From the NCBI GenBank assembly GCA_964250615.1, contig CAXUGM010000016.1: a stretch of 64,000 bases of DNA. One strand, written 5' to 3'. Both the position numbers and the translations under genes were made by a program. Source of the DNA: Blautia sp900556555. GTDB lineage: Bacteria; Bacillota; Clostridia; Lachnospirales; Lachnospiraceae. Shown here in pieces: positions 1 to 8,600 of this stretch. Position 1 is the first letter of the stretch. The number at the start of each line of letters is the position of its first letter. Below the pieces are notes generated by a model. That model was not told where the DNA came from and searched no databases. It saw only the letters and a program-made list of their open reading frames with translations.

Positions 1-534
1 TAAATCTGCAAAATGTGGGAGACAGAATCCTTTGCTGTTTTTGAATATTTCCTGGAATTCCGCGTTTTTACGGTATAATTCAAAAAAAGTATCCAGGTAA
101 CGGTTGTAGGTGTCCTTGTAATAATCACAGATATAACAGTTAGAACTTTGTTCTTTTACCCAGTTTCCAATGCTGGTCTGGGGATTTTCGGGATCAATTT
201 TTGCTTTTTTGAAATGACTCAGCATGGATGCTTTTCCGGGAGAAAACATTTTTATTTGCTGTTTAAGTTCTTCGTTTTTTTTCTTAAAATGTGTGGTGAG
301 AATCAAACCTGTTCCGAGACGGTTTCCATAGTCGAACATTTTTTTATAGTGTTCTCTGCAAAAGCCCATTTTGTCGGTTTCTGCACGAATGTCATCTTCC
401 ATGTAGGAAGCACCGGAACCAAGAACAAAATCAATTGCATGTTGTTCAAGATTACGTTCAATAAAGCAGAATGGGCACTCATCATTGGCATGAAAAGCAT
501 CCATAAGAGGAATGGTATATATTTTTTCTTTCAT
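1..534 (-). CDS. DUF6062 family protein (3' end outside window)
   Basis: Reading the minus strand from the ATG at 534 gives 178 codons with no stop up to the left edge, so the C-terminus lies outside. The protein begins MKEKIYTIPLMDAF and has a CPFC pair near residue 20, a later GFCREHY stretch and a YICDYYKDTY stretch. These paired cysteines suggest a small metal-binding or redox-sensitive protein. The pattern matches the uncharacterised DUF6062 family of Clostridia, from memory. A GAGGG ribosome site lies about 8 bases before the start. The function is unknown. Confidence 0.75.
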   Translation of the reverse strand, partial: MKEKIYTIPLMDAFHANDECPFCFIERNLEQHAIDFVLGSGASYMEDDIRAETDKMGFCREHYKKMFDYGNRLGTGLILTTHFKKKNEELKQQIKMFSPGKASMLSHFKKAKIDPENPQTSIGNWVKEQSSNCYICDYYKDTYNRYLDTFFELYRKNAEFQEIFKNSKGFCLPHFADL

Positions 535-685
535 TGCTTTTACCCTCATTTCTTGTTTTTATAAGCGTACCACAAGTAGGAATGAAAGAAAAGATAAATA
601 AGTGTTTACAGGTGTAATTGGTGTCTGTTAAGATAATAAGAAAGGGTTTATGTATAAGACTTATTATACAGAGGATGGAGAGAAA

Positions 686-2056
686 ATGAAGAAAAAGATA
701 GACTTATTGGAAGGACCGATTGCAGGGACTCTTGCTAAGTTGGCGTTTCCGATTATGGGGACATCATTAATCCAGATGGGATACAATCTGGTGGATATGA
801 TCTGGATAGGTAAGCTTGGAAGCGGTGCAGTGGCAGCAGTAGGTGCAGCGGGCATGTTTATGTGGCTGGCTAATGGTGTAACAACGATTCCTAAAATAGG
901 AGGGCAGGTTACTGTTGCACAGAAGCTCGGAAGCAATGAGACAGAAGAGGCAGCAGAATATGGAAGATGTGCTCTTAAAATGGGGGCATTTCTTGGAATT
1001 TTATATGGTGTTTTGAGTGTTCTTTTTAGCCGGCAGATGATAGGATTCTTTCGATTGAATCACACAGAGGTTATTCAAGATGCAAAAATTTATTTACTGA
1101 TTACTTGCGGATTGGTGGTGTTTTCTTTTCTGGATCAGGTAATTGGTGGAATCTTGGCAGCTATGGGAAATACGGTTACAACATTCAGGGTAACAACGGT
1201 AGGATTATTGATTAATTTAGTTTTGGATCCTGTATTAATTTTTGGAATTGGTCCAATTCCCGGAATGAAAGTGGCAGGTGCAGCGACAGCAACGGTGTTA
1301 GCACAAATGATCGTGTTTGTCTTATATTTAAAAGCTGTTTGGAATGAGCCGGTTATTTTTAAAAATCTTCATTTACTGAAGGGGTCGAAGAAAGAGCACG
1401 TGAAGAAGATTGTTGAGATAGGATTTCCGTCGGCTATTCAGGATGCACTGTTCTCAGCTATTTCCATGGTGATTGCCAGATTAGTTGCCGGCTGGGGAGA
1501 TGCTGCAGTGGCAGTACAGAAAGTTGGAAGCCAGATTGAGTCTATTTCATGGATGATGGCCGGAGGATTTTCAACGGCAGTAAATGCATTTATTGCCCAG
1601 AACTACGGTGCACAGAAAATAGAAAGAATAAAAAAAGGCTATAGGACAGCTTTAGCTATCATGGGAGCATGGGGCATTTTTACCAGTATGCTGCTTTGGA
1701 TTTTTCCAAAATTCTTTTTCAGCATTTTTATCACAGAACCGGATGTAATTCCTATGGGTGTGGATTATTTAAGGATTATTGGAATCAGCGAGTTGTTTAT
1801 GTGTCTGGAAGGTGCTGCAACAGGAGCATTCCAGGGATTGGGAAAGACAGTGCCACCGTCTGTTACCGGAATTGTATTCAATGCTTTGAGAATACCAGCG
1901 GCTATGTTATTGTCAAAGACATCTCTTGGATTGAATGGAATTTGGTGGGTATTAAGTTTTTCTTGTGTTTTTAAAGGGACAATTCTGCCACTATGGTATC
2001 ATATAGCATTTAAAAAAATAAAAATCAAGGGAGGAACAAAAGATTATGAGAAATGA
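686..2056 (+). CDS. MATE family efflux transporter
   Basis: A 456-residue, very hydrophobic protein with about 12 predicted membrane segments, the normal size for the MATE (NorM/DinF-like) superfamily. These proteins export drugs or metabolites in exchange for Na+ or H+. The first helix carries the family pattern of GTSLIQMGYNLVDMIWIG, and the second half repeats the topology from about residue 235. I chose the ATG at 686 because GGAG lies five bases upstream; a longer start at 650 has a weaker site. The gene overlaps the next small gene by 11 bases, so the two are probably co-translated. The substrate cannot be told from sequence. Confidence 0.9.
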   Translation: MKKKIDLLEGPIAGTLAKLAFPIMGTSLIQMGYNLVDMIWIGKLGSGAVAAVGAAGMFMWLANGVTTIPKIGGQVTVAQKLGSNETEEAAEYGRCALKMGAFLGILYGVLSVLFSRQMIGFFRLNHTEVIQDAKIYLLITCGLVVFSFLDQVIGGILAAMGNTVTTFRVTTVGLLINLVLDPVLIFGIGPIPGMKVAGAATATVLAQMIVFVLYLKAVWNEPVIFKNLHLLKGSKKEHVKKIVEIGFPSAIQDALFSAISMVIARLVAGWGDAAVAVQKVGSQIESISWMMAGGFSTAVNAFIAQNYGAQKIERIKKGYRTALAIMGAWGIFTSMLLWIFPKFFFSIFITEPDVIPMGVDYLRIIGISELFMCLEGAATGAFQGLGKTVPPSVTGIVFNALRIPAAMLLSKTSLGLNGIWWVLSFSCVFKGTILPLWYHIAFKKIKIKGGTKDYEK

Positions 2057-2354
2057 CATGGTATTATTAGTTATTGCAGTAGTAGTTATTCTAGTGGGGA
2101 TTTTTCTTGCTGTAAAAGGGAAACCTTCTATGATCAGAGACCGGTTCTCCAGTGGGGTTTCGCCTAAAAATGAAAGAAAATTTATGATGACAATAGGAGG
2201 TGCAGTTGGAATCATCGGATTAGATATGCTGGTACTTGTATTGTTATCTATGAACATGACAGTTACAGAAGAAATGACATTGATTATTCTTGCAGTAGGA
2301 ATTGTTTTGTTCGTTGGAATGATTCTCATTGGACAGAAATATTTTAGAAGATAA
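2046..2354 (+). CDS. small three-helix membrane protein
   Basis: A 102-residue protein with three hydrophobic stretches (about residues 5-23, 48-68 and 75-97) separated by a basic loop. It starts inside the end of the MATE gene, with GGGAGG just upstream inside that gene. The overlap suggests translational coupling and perhaps a role with the transporter. I do not recognise the family; size and layout recall the DUF3784-type small membrane proteins of Firmicutes, but that is a guess. Confidence 0.7.
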   Translation: MRNDMVLLVIAVVVILVGIFLAVKGKPSMIRDRFSSGVSPKNERKFMMTIGGAVGIIGLDMLVLVLLSMNMTVTEEMTLIILAVGIVLFVGMILIGQKYFRR

Positions 2355-2443
2355 ATTTTAAATTTAACTATTCACAGTGAAAAAACAGTGGTACAATAAT
2401 CAGCAGAAAATTTTGATGATAAACACAAGGAGTGAGGATAATT

Positions 2444-3733
2444 ATGAGCAGAGAATATCGTATTGAGACAAAATGTATCCAATCCGGATGGAAACCTAAA
2501 AAAGGTGAACCAAGAATGATGCCTATTTACCAGAGTACAACTTTTAAATATGATACAACAGAAGAAATGGGAAGATTATTCGATTTAAAGGATAACGGAT
2601 ATTTTTATACCAGATGCCAGAATCCTACAAACGATTTAGTGGCTGCTAAAATCGCAGATTTGGAAGGCGGTGTTGCGGCTGTACTTACATCTTCCGGCCA
2701 GGCTGCAAACTTTTATGCTGTATTTAATATCTGCGAAGCAGGAGACCATGTAATCTGTGCATCTTCTATTTATGGAGGTACATTGAATGTCCTTGGTGTT
2801 ACAGCAAAAAAAATGGGGATTTCCTGTACTTTCGTAGATGTGGATGCCCCAAAAGAAGAACTTGATAAAGCATTTCAGCCAAATACAAAAGCTGTAATTG
2901 CAGAAACGATTGCAAATCCGGCACTGGTAGTTCTTGATATTGAAAAAATGGCAGATGTGGCTCATAGCCATGGTGTGCCGCTCATTGTGGACAATACTTT
3001 TGCGACACCGGTAAACTGCAGACCATTCGAATGGGGAGCAGATATTGTAACACATTCTACCACAAAATATATGGATGGCCATGCTGCACAGGTAGGCGGT
3101 GCTATTGTGGACAGCGGAAACTTTGACTGGGAAGCGCATGCAGAAAAATTTCCAGGATTAACCACGCCAGATGAATCTTATCATGGTGTAGTATATACAA
3201 AACAGTTTGGAAAGGCAGCTTATATTACAAAAATCAATGCTCAGCTTATGAGAGACCTGGGCTCTATTCCTTCTCCTATGAACTGTTTTATCCTGAATCT
3301 GGGACTGGAATCCCTGGTACTAAGAGTAGAAAGACATTGCTATAACGCACAGAAGGTAGCAGAATATCTGAGTGAGCATCCATTAGTCGGAAAAGTGAAT
3401 TATCCAGGTCTTCCAGGAGATAAATATTACGCACTGGCACAGAAATATATGCCAAAGGGAACTTGCGGTGTTATCTCTTTTGAATTAAAGGCAGGAAGAG
3501 AAGCTGCAGTAAAATTCATGGATAATCTGAAACTGGCATCAATTGTAACCCATGTAGCTGATGCAAAGACCAGTGTGCTGCATCCTGCAAGCCATACGCA
3601 CAGACAGTTGAATGATCAGCAGTTAGAAGCAGCAGGAGTATCCCCAGGTATGATTCGCCTGTCAGTTGGAATTGAGCATGTAGATGACATCATTGCAGAC
3701 CTGGAACAAGCATTGCAGGCAAGTGAGAAATAA
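2444..3733 (+). CDS. metY: O-acetylhomoserine sulfhydrylase (PLP enzyme)
   Basis: A 429-residue Cys/Met metabolism PLP enzyme. The family replaces the acetyl group of O-acetyl-homoserine with sulfide or methanethiol to make homocysteine or methionine. The cofactor lysine is in STTKYMDGH (Lys208). Other family marks are YTRCQNPT near the N-terminus, SSGQAANFYA, DNTFATP and the C-terminal SVGIEH. The ATG at 2444 is preferred: AAGGAG ends 11 bases upstream and GAGGA 5 bases upstream, whereas the in-frame GTG at 2432 overlaps the ribosome site. Methionine gamma-lyase or cystathionine gamma-synthase are alternatives within the fold, but the length favours MetY. I saw no SAM riboswitch in the short upstream gap. 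Confidence 0.88.
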   Translation: MSREYRIETKCIQSGWKPKKGEPRMMPIYQSTTFKYDTTEEMGRLFDLKDNGYFYTRCQNPTNDLVAAKIADLEGGVAAVLTSSGQAANFYAVFNICEAGDHVICASSIYGGTLNVLGVTAKKMGISCTFVDVDAPKEELDKAFQPNTKAVIAETIANPALVVLDIEKMADVAHSHGVPLIVDNTFATPVNCRPFEWGADIVTHSTTKYMDGHAAQVGGAIVDSGNFDWEAHAEKFPGLTTPDESYHGVVYTKQFGKAAYITKINAQLMRDLGSIPSPMNCFILNLGLESLVLRVERHCYNAQKVAEYLSEHPLVGKVNYPGLPGDKYYALAQKYMPKGTCGVISFELKAGREAAVKFMDNLKLASIVTHVADAKTSVLHPASHTHRQLNDQQLEAAGVSPGMIRLSVGIEHVDDIIADLEQALQASEK

Positions 3734-3734
3734 G

Positions 3735-4298
3735 ATGGTATCTTATCAGATTACACAGTGGAGTCATGAATTATTTCGTCTTCAGGTCAAACCAGGCGGA
3801 ATCTATATAGATGCAACCATGGGAAATGGCCATGATACCTTGTTTTTATGTGAACTTGCGGGAGAAACAGGGAAAGTAATCGCTTTTGATATTCAAGAGA
3901 AGGCAATCAATGCTACAGAATTGCTTTTGAAGGAACATCATATGGAAACCAGAGCAAAACTTTGCCTAGATAGTCATATTCACATGGACAGATATCTTGA
4001 GCAGGATTCTGTAGATGGTATTTATTTTAACTTTGGTTATCTGCCGGGAGGAGACCATAATCTGGCAACAAAACCAGATACCAGCGTAGAAGCAATTAAG
4101 ACAGGACTTGGATTATTGCGAAAAGGCGGTGTTATGGCTCTTTGTATTTATAGCGGCGGTGATACAGGATTTGAAGAGAAAGACTGTATTCTTGAATATT
4201 TAAAAGGTCTTGACGAAAAATCTTATATCGTGATTGTAAATACATATTTTAACAGGAAAAATAATCCGCCGATACCGGCATTTATAATTAAAAAATAA
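3735..4298 (+). CDS. mnmM: tRNA methyltransferase, MnmM/YtqB family
   Basis: A 187-residue class I SAM-dependent methyltransferase. Motif I is DATMGNGHDT near residue 27, typical of the YtqB family (formerly 'putative rRNA methylase'). Bacillus subtilis YtqB was shown to be MnmM, which methylates the 5-aminomethyl group on wobble uridine-34 of some tRNAs. Further marks are FNFGYLPGGDH and GGVMALCIYSGGDTG. The ATG is one base after the metY stop, with GTGAG eight bases upstream; a longer reading from 3684 lies inside metY and is unlikely. It is co-transcribed with metY by position, with no obvious functional link. Confidence 0.85.
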   Translation: MVSYQITQWSHELFRLQVKPGGIYIDATMGNGHDTLFLCELAGETGKVIAFDIQEKAINATELLLKEHHMETRAKLCLDSHIHMDRYLEQDSVDGIYFNFGYLPGGDHNLATKPDTSVEAIKTGLGLLRKGGVMALCIYSGGDTGFEEKDCILEYLKGLDEKSYIVIVNTYFNRKNNPPIPAFIIKK

Positions 4299-4368
4299 TG
4301 CTTTGCGGATAGGACACCCATATATCTTCATATAATGTCTGTGAAAGAGATACAGGTACTGTGATTTT

Positions 4369-5235
4369 ATGAAGAAAGAAAGTGAATGGTGGATTCTTGT
4401 ATGCAGTATGTTTATATTGCTGCCGTATCTGATAACTGTGCTGATTCTTGGACGTAGTGCATGTCCTGTAAGCAAAACAGCAGAGTTGGAGGAGTATGTG
4501 GCTGGTGCGGCAGCGTCTCAGATTCCGTGGGGATATCAAAAAGAAACGATTAAAGCTCAGTTAGTTCTTGCCAGAACAAATCTTTATCTGGAGAGGCAGG
4601 CAGGAAAAGAACAACCGATGCTGAAGGAGATAAGTAGATTTTTTCATCAGAAACATATGAATTCAGAAAAGCTGGAGCAGTTTGCTGTTTTTCAGGAAGC
4701 TGCTGTTGAGACAAAGGGTGAAATTTTAACGAAGAATGGTGAAGCAATAAGGATCCCTTATCATGATTTAAGTGCCGGGAAAACCAGAGATGGAAAAGAA
4801 ATTCTGGGAGATTCCTATGCCTACATACCTTCTGTAGAAGTAACAAAAGATATTGACAGTCCTCTTTATGTGGAGGGCTGTTATTTTTCTTTTCAGGAAT
4901 TAGAGAAGCATATGCGGAAGCAATACAGAAGTTTTGCTTTAGGGGAAGAGAAGATAGTAGAAGTAAAGAAAACAGATGCAGCAGATTATGTTATGGAAGT
5001 ACAGATAGGAAATCAGATGGTTCAGGGAGAAACAATAAGAGAGATTCTTGATTTGCCTTCTTCTTGCTTTACCGTTCAGATATCAGGAGATAAAGTGCGT
5101 TTTTTATGCAAGGGAAGGGGACACGGTCTTGGCATGAGCCAGTATGGAGCAGAGCAAATGGCTCTTGAGGGGAAAAATTATAAGGAAATATTGAATCTCT
5201 TTTTTCCGGAACTGAGTATAGAAAAGAGAAAATAG
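4369..5235 (+). CDS. SpoIID/LytB domain protein with membrane anchor
   Basis: A 288-residue protein with one N-terminal membrane segment (about residues 8-28) and an outside SpoIID domain. SpoIID is a lytic transglycosylase that trims stem-peptide-free glycans during engulfment of the forespore. The catalytic Glu is expected in KETIKAQLVLART (Glu59), and the C-terminal signature GRGHGLGMSQYGA begins near residue 249. The protein is shorter than B. subtilis SpoIID (~340 residues). A LytM/SpoIIQ-like gene lies 1.1 kb downstream, with one inverted gene between, which resembles the usual spoIID-spoIIQ neighbourhood of Clostridia. Whether it is the true SpoIID or a paralogue is open. Confidence 0.82.
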   Translation: MKKESEWWILVCSMFILLPYLITVLILGRSACPVSKTAELEEYVAGAAASQIPWGYQKETIKAQLVLARTNLYLERQAGKEQPMLKEISRFFHQKHMNSEKLEQFAVFQEAAVETKGEILTKNGEAIRIPYHDLSAGKTRDGKEILGDSYAYIPSVEVTKDIDSPLYVEGCYFSFQELEKHMRKQYRSFALGEEKIVEVKKTDAADYVMEVQIGNQMVQGETIREILDLPSSCFTVQISGDKVRFLCKGRGHGLGMSQYGAEQMALEGKNYKEILNLFFPELSIEKRK

Positions 5236-5240
5236 AAAAA

Positions 5241-5280
5241 AGACACCAGTCAGCATCGTATCACTTGCTGGCTGGTGTCT
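5241..5280. terminator. bidirectional terminator
   Basis: A 15-base inverted repeat (5241-5255 with 5266-5280, one mismatch) lies between two convergent genes. An A-run on its left gives a T-run for minus-strand transcription, so it can end both genes. Confidence 0.85.
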
Positions 5281-5284
5281 GTCT

Positions 5285-6202
5285 TTAGTTTACTTCTTCT
5301 CCTTTTGTTTGATTTTCTGCCAAATTCAAAACAGAGGTAGTGATAACGATGGAATCTTGGTTAACAAGGTTGTCCACTTCAAAACTTACGAGATCTCCTT
5401 CTTTTATTTCATAGAATCCCTGTACATTGTAAGGATAAAGAATGGTCATAGTACCCTGAATTGTGATGGTATCTCCCTCTTTTAAGTGGGAACCATTGTA
5501 TTCGCCTGTATCCGTAACGGTAGCTTCCATGGTCCGGTCATCCAGCACAGCAGTAATCTGTGCTTCTATGGATTTCAGCTCATCCGTTTGGGTGTAGGTA
5601 TGAGAGGAAGGGGTAATTTCAACCAAGCTGACTACTTTTTTTGAAACAGGAAGATACTCAGCCATGAGTTTTGAGTCTTCAGAATATTTATAACTATATA
5701 CAATATTCTTTGTTTCTGGGTCATATTCCATGTATTCCTCATTGGTAATATAGGAGTAGGTGTTATAATTTTTTTCACTGATACGCAGAGAAATCTTTTG
5801 GTCAAAAAGGTCTGTGCCTTCCATACAATAAGTATCCTCCATCGGAATGTTCAGTATGGAATGAGGTGTTCTGAAAAATTTAGTTTGATTTACAGTAACC
5901 TGTACAGGTTTTTTCATTGCCAGAGTATCTTTTGCTCCGGTATAGAGAAAAATACTGCTGAGAAGGAGAATCAGCACTGTAAATCCAATAGGTATTATGT
6001 TTTGGACAGAGGTTTTCAGCCGTTTTTTCAGTTTTATCTGGAAAATAAGAAGCAATATTATGGCAGCAGCAATGCATCCGAGACAAATATAATAACGAAC
6101 AGGTGCTGTCCAAAAATCAAAGAAGTATGTCAGTACGCTAATGTCTAGAATCACCAGCAGCAGTATGAAAACATAACAGATGGTATTCATCAACTTTTTC
6201 AT
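5285..6202 (-). CDS. hypothetical membrane protein with extracytoplasmic domain
   Basis: A 305-residue protein with three hydrophobic segments in the first ~100 residues and a long polar C-terminal region rich in beta-type and Thr/Ser-rich sequence. I recognise no catalytic motif and name no family. The ATG at 6202 is chosen because GGAGG lies seven bases before it; the ATG at 6217 has no clear ribosome site. The gene stands inverted between the SpoIID-like and LytM-like genes, so it may be an insertion into an older spoIID-spoIIQ pair (inference). Confidence 0.7.
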   Translation of the reverse strand: MKKLMNTICYVFILLLVILDISVLTYFFDFWTAPVRYYICLGCIAAAIILLLIFQIKLKKRLKTSVQNIIPIGFTVLILLLSSIFLYTGAKDTLAMKKPVQVTVNQTKFFRTPHSILNIPMEDTYCMEGTDLFDQKISLRISEKNYNTYSYITNEEYMEYDPETKNIVYSYKYSEDSKLMAEYLPVSKKVVSLVEITPSSHTYTQTDELKSIEAQITAVLDDRTMEATVTDTGEYNGSHLKEGDTITIQGTMTILYPYNVQGFYEIKEGDLVSFEVDNLVNQDSIVITTSVLNLAENQTKGEEVN

Positions 6203-6358
6203 ATGTAAATCCTCCATGTTGCCTAAGTTGTTACTTTTATTTTAACACACATGGACAGAAAAGAAAAACAGATAATGTATAAGTTTTCATTTTCTGGCAA
6301 TCCTATGATTGAAGTCAAAAAAGGGGCGGATTGCTCCATATAGGTAGAGGTGAAAGAT

Positions 6359-7156
6359 ATGAGTAAAAAAGGTAAAATCCGTGTTGCTCTTGGGAGTATG
6401 CTGGCATTAACACTTGTGGTTACATGTGCTGCTGTATATCAGTCTGGGAGTAAGAGCACGCCAAATGAGAAAGAATTTGTTAAGGAGAACCAGGAAGACA
6501 CTGTTGACCAGGCAATAAGAACAGAAGAACGGGTAGATACAGAAGAAACAGAGGATGTAAATACTTCTCAGGTGGAAGGAACAAGAAAAACAGAAGATGA
6601 CACAGCAGAAGAAGAGAAACAGGATACTGTAAGTGAAGAGCAGCCAGCTGCAGAAAAAGAAGTACCAGAGCAGGAGAACACAGAATCTGCATCTGCCCAG
6701 GCACAGACTCAGACAGTAGTTCCCCAGGCACCTTCTTTGAATTTTACGGAAAGTTCTCTCATGGAATGGCCGGTAAACGGACAGGTTGTGCTGGATTATA
6801 ATATGGATCATACAGTCTATTTTCCAACATTGAATGTATATAAATTAAATCCGGCTGTAGCAATTTCAGCAGAAGCAGGAACACCAGTGGCAGCAGTCGC
6901 TAATGGGAAAATTGTTTCTGTTGCAGAAAACGAAGAGACAGGAATTACTATGACGGTAGATATGGGAAATGGCTATCAGGCTATTTACGGGCAGTTAAAG
7001 GATGTTCCTTTCCAGGCAGAAGAGTATGTGTCAGCAGGAAGTGTGCTTGGATATGTAAACGAACCAACCAAGTATTACAGCAAGGAAGGTGCAAATCTTT
7101 ATTTTGCTTTGAAAAAAGATGGCATGCCTCTAGATCCGATGCAATATTTGCCCTGA
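6359..7156 (+). CDS. LytM/M23-like protein without catalytic residues (SpoIIQ-like)
   Basis: A 265-residue protein with a signal anchor (about residues 8-28), a Glu/Thr/Gln-rich linker (about 35-125) and a C-terminal M23 fold (about 135-262). The fold marks AGTPVAAV, YGQL and PLDPMQYL are clear. The zinc ligands of active LytM enzymes are replaced: the HxxxD pair becomes Asn/Ala, YGHL becomes YGQL and the final HxH becomes NLY. It is therefore probably a structural protein, like SpoIIQ at the engulfing membrane or an EnvC-type activator. GAGGTG lies six bases before the ATG at 6359; the GTG at 6350 is part of that site. Confidence 0.8.
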   Translation: MSKKGKIRVALGSMLALTLVVTCAAVYQSGSKSTPNEKEFVKENQEDTVDQAIRTEERVDTEETEDVNTSQVEGTRKTEDDTAEEEKQDTVSEEQPAAEKEVPEQENTESASAQAQTQTVVPQAPSLNFTESSLMEWPVNGQVVLDYNMDHTVYFPTLNVYKLNPAVAISAEAGTPVAAVANGKIVSVAENEETGITMTVDMGNGYQAIYGQLKDVPFQAEEYVSAGSVLGYVNEPTKYYSKEGANLYFALKKDGMPLDPMQYLP

Positions 7157-7192
7157 GAAAGAATTCACAAATCTGGATTGTAAGAGTATAAT

Positions 7193-7231
7193 AAAGTATG
7201 CAGCGGAGGTTCCGCAGCCGATATACTTTTA
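7193..7231 (+). terminator. terminator after the LytM-like gene
   Basis: An interrupted hairpin: AAAGTAT pairs with ATACTTT (7193-7199 with 7223-7229), and GCGGA with TCCGC sits inside. It is followed by a short T-run. It lies in a 246-bp gap in which I see no gene. Confidence 0.55.
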
Positions 7232-7402
7232 CAGTCTTTGAACCAATTTCCCGGAAATCAGATGGCTTTCAAAAAGAATTGTTCCATACGGATTCCCGGC
7301 TGAGTGAAGCACGTATTTATCGGCGGCTTGATATATAGGACGTTTTGACTGGCTTTTGAAGCAGGTAGAGCGTCCGCTACATAGAACAGCAGGAGTGAGA
7401 AC

Positions 7403-7648
7403 GTGGAAAATTATACTTATATGTTGCAGTGCAGGGATGGAAGCCTTTATACAGGATGGACTACAAATCTGGACAAGCGGGTGGCCTGTCATAATTCTGG
7501 AAAAGGGGCAAAATATACCAGGGCAAGACTTCCCGTAGAATTGGTGTATTATGAGAAGTTTAAGACAAAGGAAGAGGCAATGCGAAGAGAATGGGAGATT
7601 AAGCAGCTGACTCGAAAACAAAAGGAAGAATTGATAAAAAATATATAA
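7403..7648 (+). CDS. GIY-YIG nuclease domain protein (YhbQ/UPF0213 type)
   Basis: An 81-residue single-domain protein. It has YTYMLQC (the GIY half as a variant), DGSLYTGWT (the YIG half as a variant), KRVACHN, GAKYTRAR, and a C-terminal Glu in REWEIKQLTR. Free-standing members of this family are common in bacteria and act on DNA or have an unclear repair role. It starts with GTG, with AGGAG seven bases upstream. It stands alone between two terminators. Confidence 0.85.
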   Translation: MENYTYMLQCRDGSLYTGWTTNLDKRVACHNSGKGAKYTRARLPVELVYYEKFKTKEEAMRREWEIKQLTRKQKEELIKNI

Positions 7649-7709
7649 AAAGAAAAACATCCGGGCTTAGAGAGTACAAAAAAAGGAGAAACCGGATGTT
7701 TTTCTTTTT
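7647..7709. terminator. bidirectional terminator
   Basis: A perfect 18-base inverted repeat (7647-7664 with 7692-7709), with A-rich and T-rich ends on either side, between convergent genes. It overlaps the stop codon of the GIY-YIG gene. Confidence 0.92.
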
Positions 7710-7716
7710 AACAATA

Positions 7717-8463
7717 TTATGATCTAGCCATGCCGTCTACACTAAGAACAACTCCTGTGATGTAGGATGCTTCGTCAGAAGCCAGGAATACAAAAGCATT
7801 TGCAATGTCTTCCGGCTGGCCGAGACGGCGGAGAGGAATCTGATTGATCAGAGGCTCAATGACTTGTTTAGGAACTGATTTCATCATATCTGTTTCTGTG
7901 ATTCCAGGTGCAACCGCATTGACACGGATTCCTTTTGGTCCAAGTTCTCTTGCAAGAGAAACGGTAAGACCGTTTACTGCAAATTTGGATACAGGGTAAG
8001 CCAGGCCACTTGCTTGTCCGTAAATACTTACCATGGATGAAGTATTGAGGATTACACCGTCACCTCTGGCAATCATACATTCAGAGGCTGCTCTGGTGGA
8101 GTTAAATACTCCTTTTACATTTAAGTCCATGATACGGTCGAAATCTTCTTCTTTGTATTCCATGAACGGAGTACGTTCAGAAAGACCGGCATTGTTTACC
8201 AGAATATCTACACAGCCGTATTTGGATGTTGCTTCACGGAAAGAAGTTCTTACGGATTCTAAATCAGCCAGATTCGGACTGATTCCTGCTATTTTTGACT
8301 CAGGATATTTTTCCTGTAATTTTTTTACAGCATTATCAGCGGATTCCTGAGTGCTTGCTGTCAGGATAACAGTAGCACCTTCTCTTAAAAATGCATCTGC
8401 GGTAGCAAAACCAATTCCACGGCTTCCGCCAGTGATAATAGCAACTTTATTTTTTAATCTCAT
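7717..8463 (-). CDS. short-chain dehydrogenase/reductase, hydroxysteroid-dehydrogenase-like
   Basis: A 248-residue classical SDR with a GGSRGIG NAD(P)-binding loop, NNAG, a Ser in NTSS and a YxxxK pair (YPVSK). The sequence pattern from ITGGSRGIGFA through KLQEKYPE to SVDGMARS reminds me of the BaiA-type bile acid 3-alpha-hydroxysteroid dehydrogenases of gut Clostridia, but FabG-like sugar or acyl dehydrogenases share the fold. The substrate is therefore open. It starts at an ATG with AGGAGGT upstream. A strong hairpin separates it from nagA, so it appears to be its own unit. Confidence 0.82.
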   Translation of the reverse strand: MRLKNKVAIITGGSRGIGFATADAFLREGATVILTASTQESADNAVKKLQEKYPESKIAGISPNLADLESVRTSFREATSKYGCVDILVNNAGLSERTPFMEYKEEDFDRIMDLNVKGVFNSTRAASECMIARGDGVILNTSSMVSIYGQASGLAYPVSKFAVNGLTVSLARELGPKGIRVNAVAPGITETDMMKSVPKQVIEPLINQIPLRRLGQPEDIANAFVFLASDEASYITGVVLSVDGMARS

Positions 8464-8541
8464 GAGATTACCTCCTGTTTTTGTAATTTATATTTAGATA
8501 TTCATTCTTATTATCTGTAACTTTGGTTGTAGTATATACAA

Positions 8542-8576
8542 AAAAAGTGACTTTGTCTGTGACAAAATCACTTTTT
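8542..8576. terminator. terminator of nagA
   Basis: A 16-base stem with one mismatch and a 3-base loop (AAAAAGTGA.. with ..TCACTTTTT), just after the nagA stop on the minus strand. A T-run follows in that direction. Confidence 0.88.
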
Positions 8577-8600
8577 GAAAAGTTTTGAAGAACTATGTTT

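Noticed and set aside
148..564. 138-codon plus-strand frame near the left end
   Set aside because: It is opposite the DUF6062 gene, whose minus-strand frame has a ribosome site and family-like cysteine pairs; the plus frame has none.
2355..2443. SAM riboswitch or T-box before metY
   Set aside because: The gap is only 89 bases and shows no conserved stems or T-box sequence.
7229..7660. 143-codon minus-strand frame across the GIY-YIG gene
   Set aside because: It starts inside a perfect terminator stem and is antisense to a recognisable gene.
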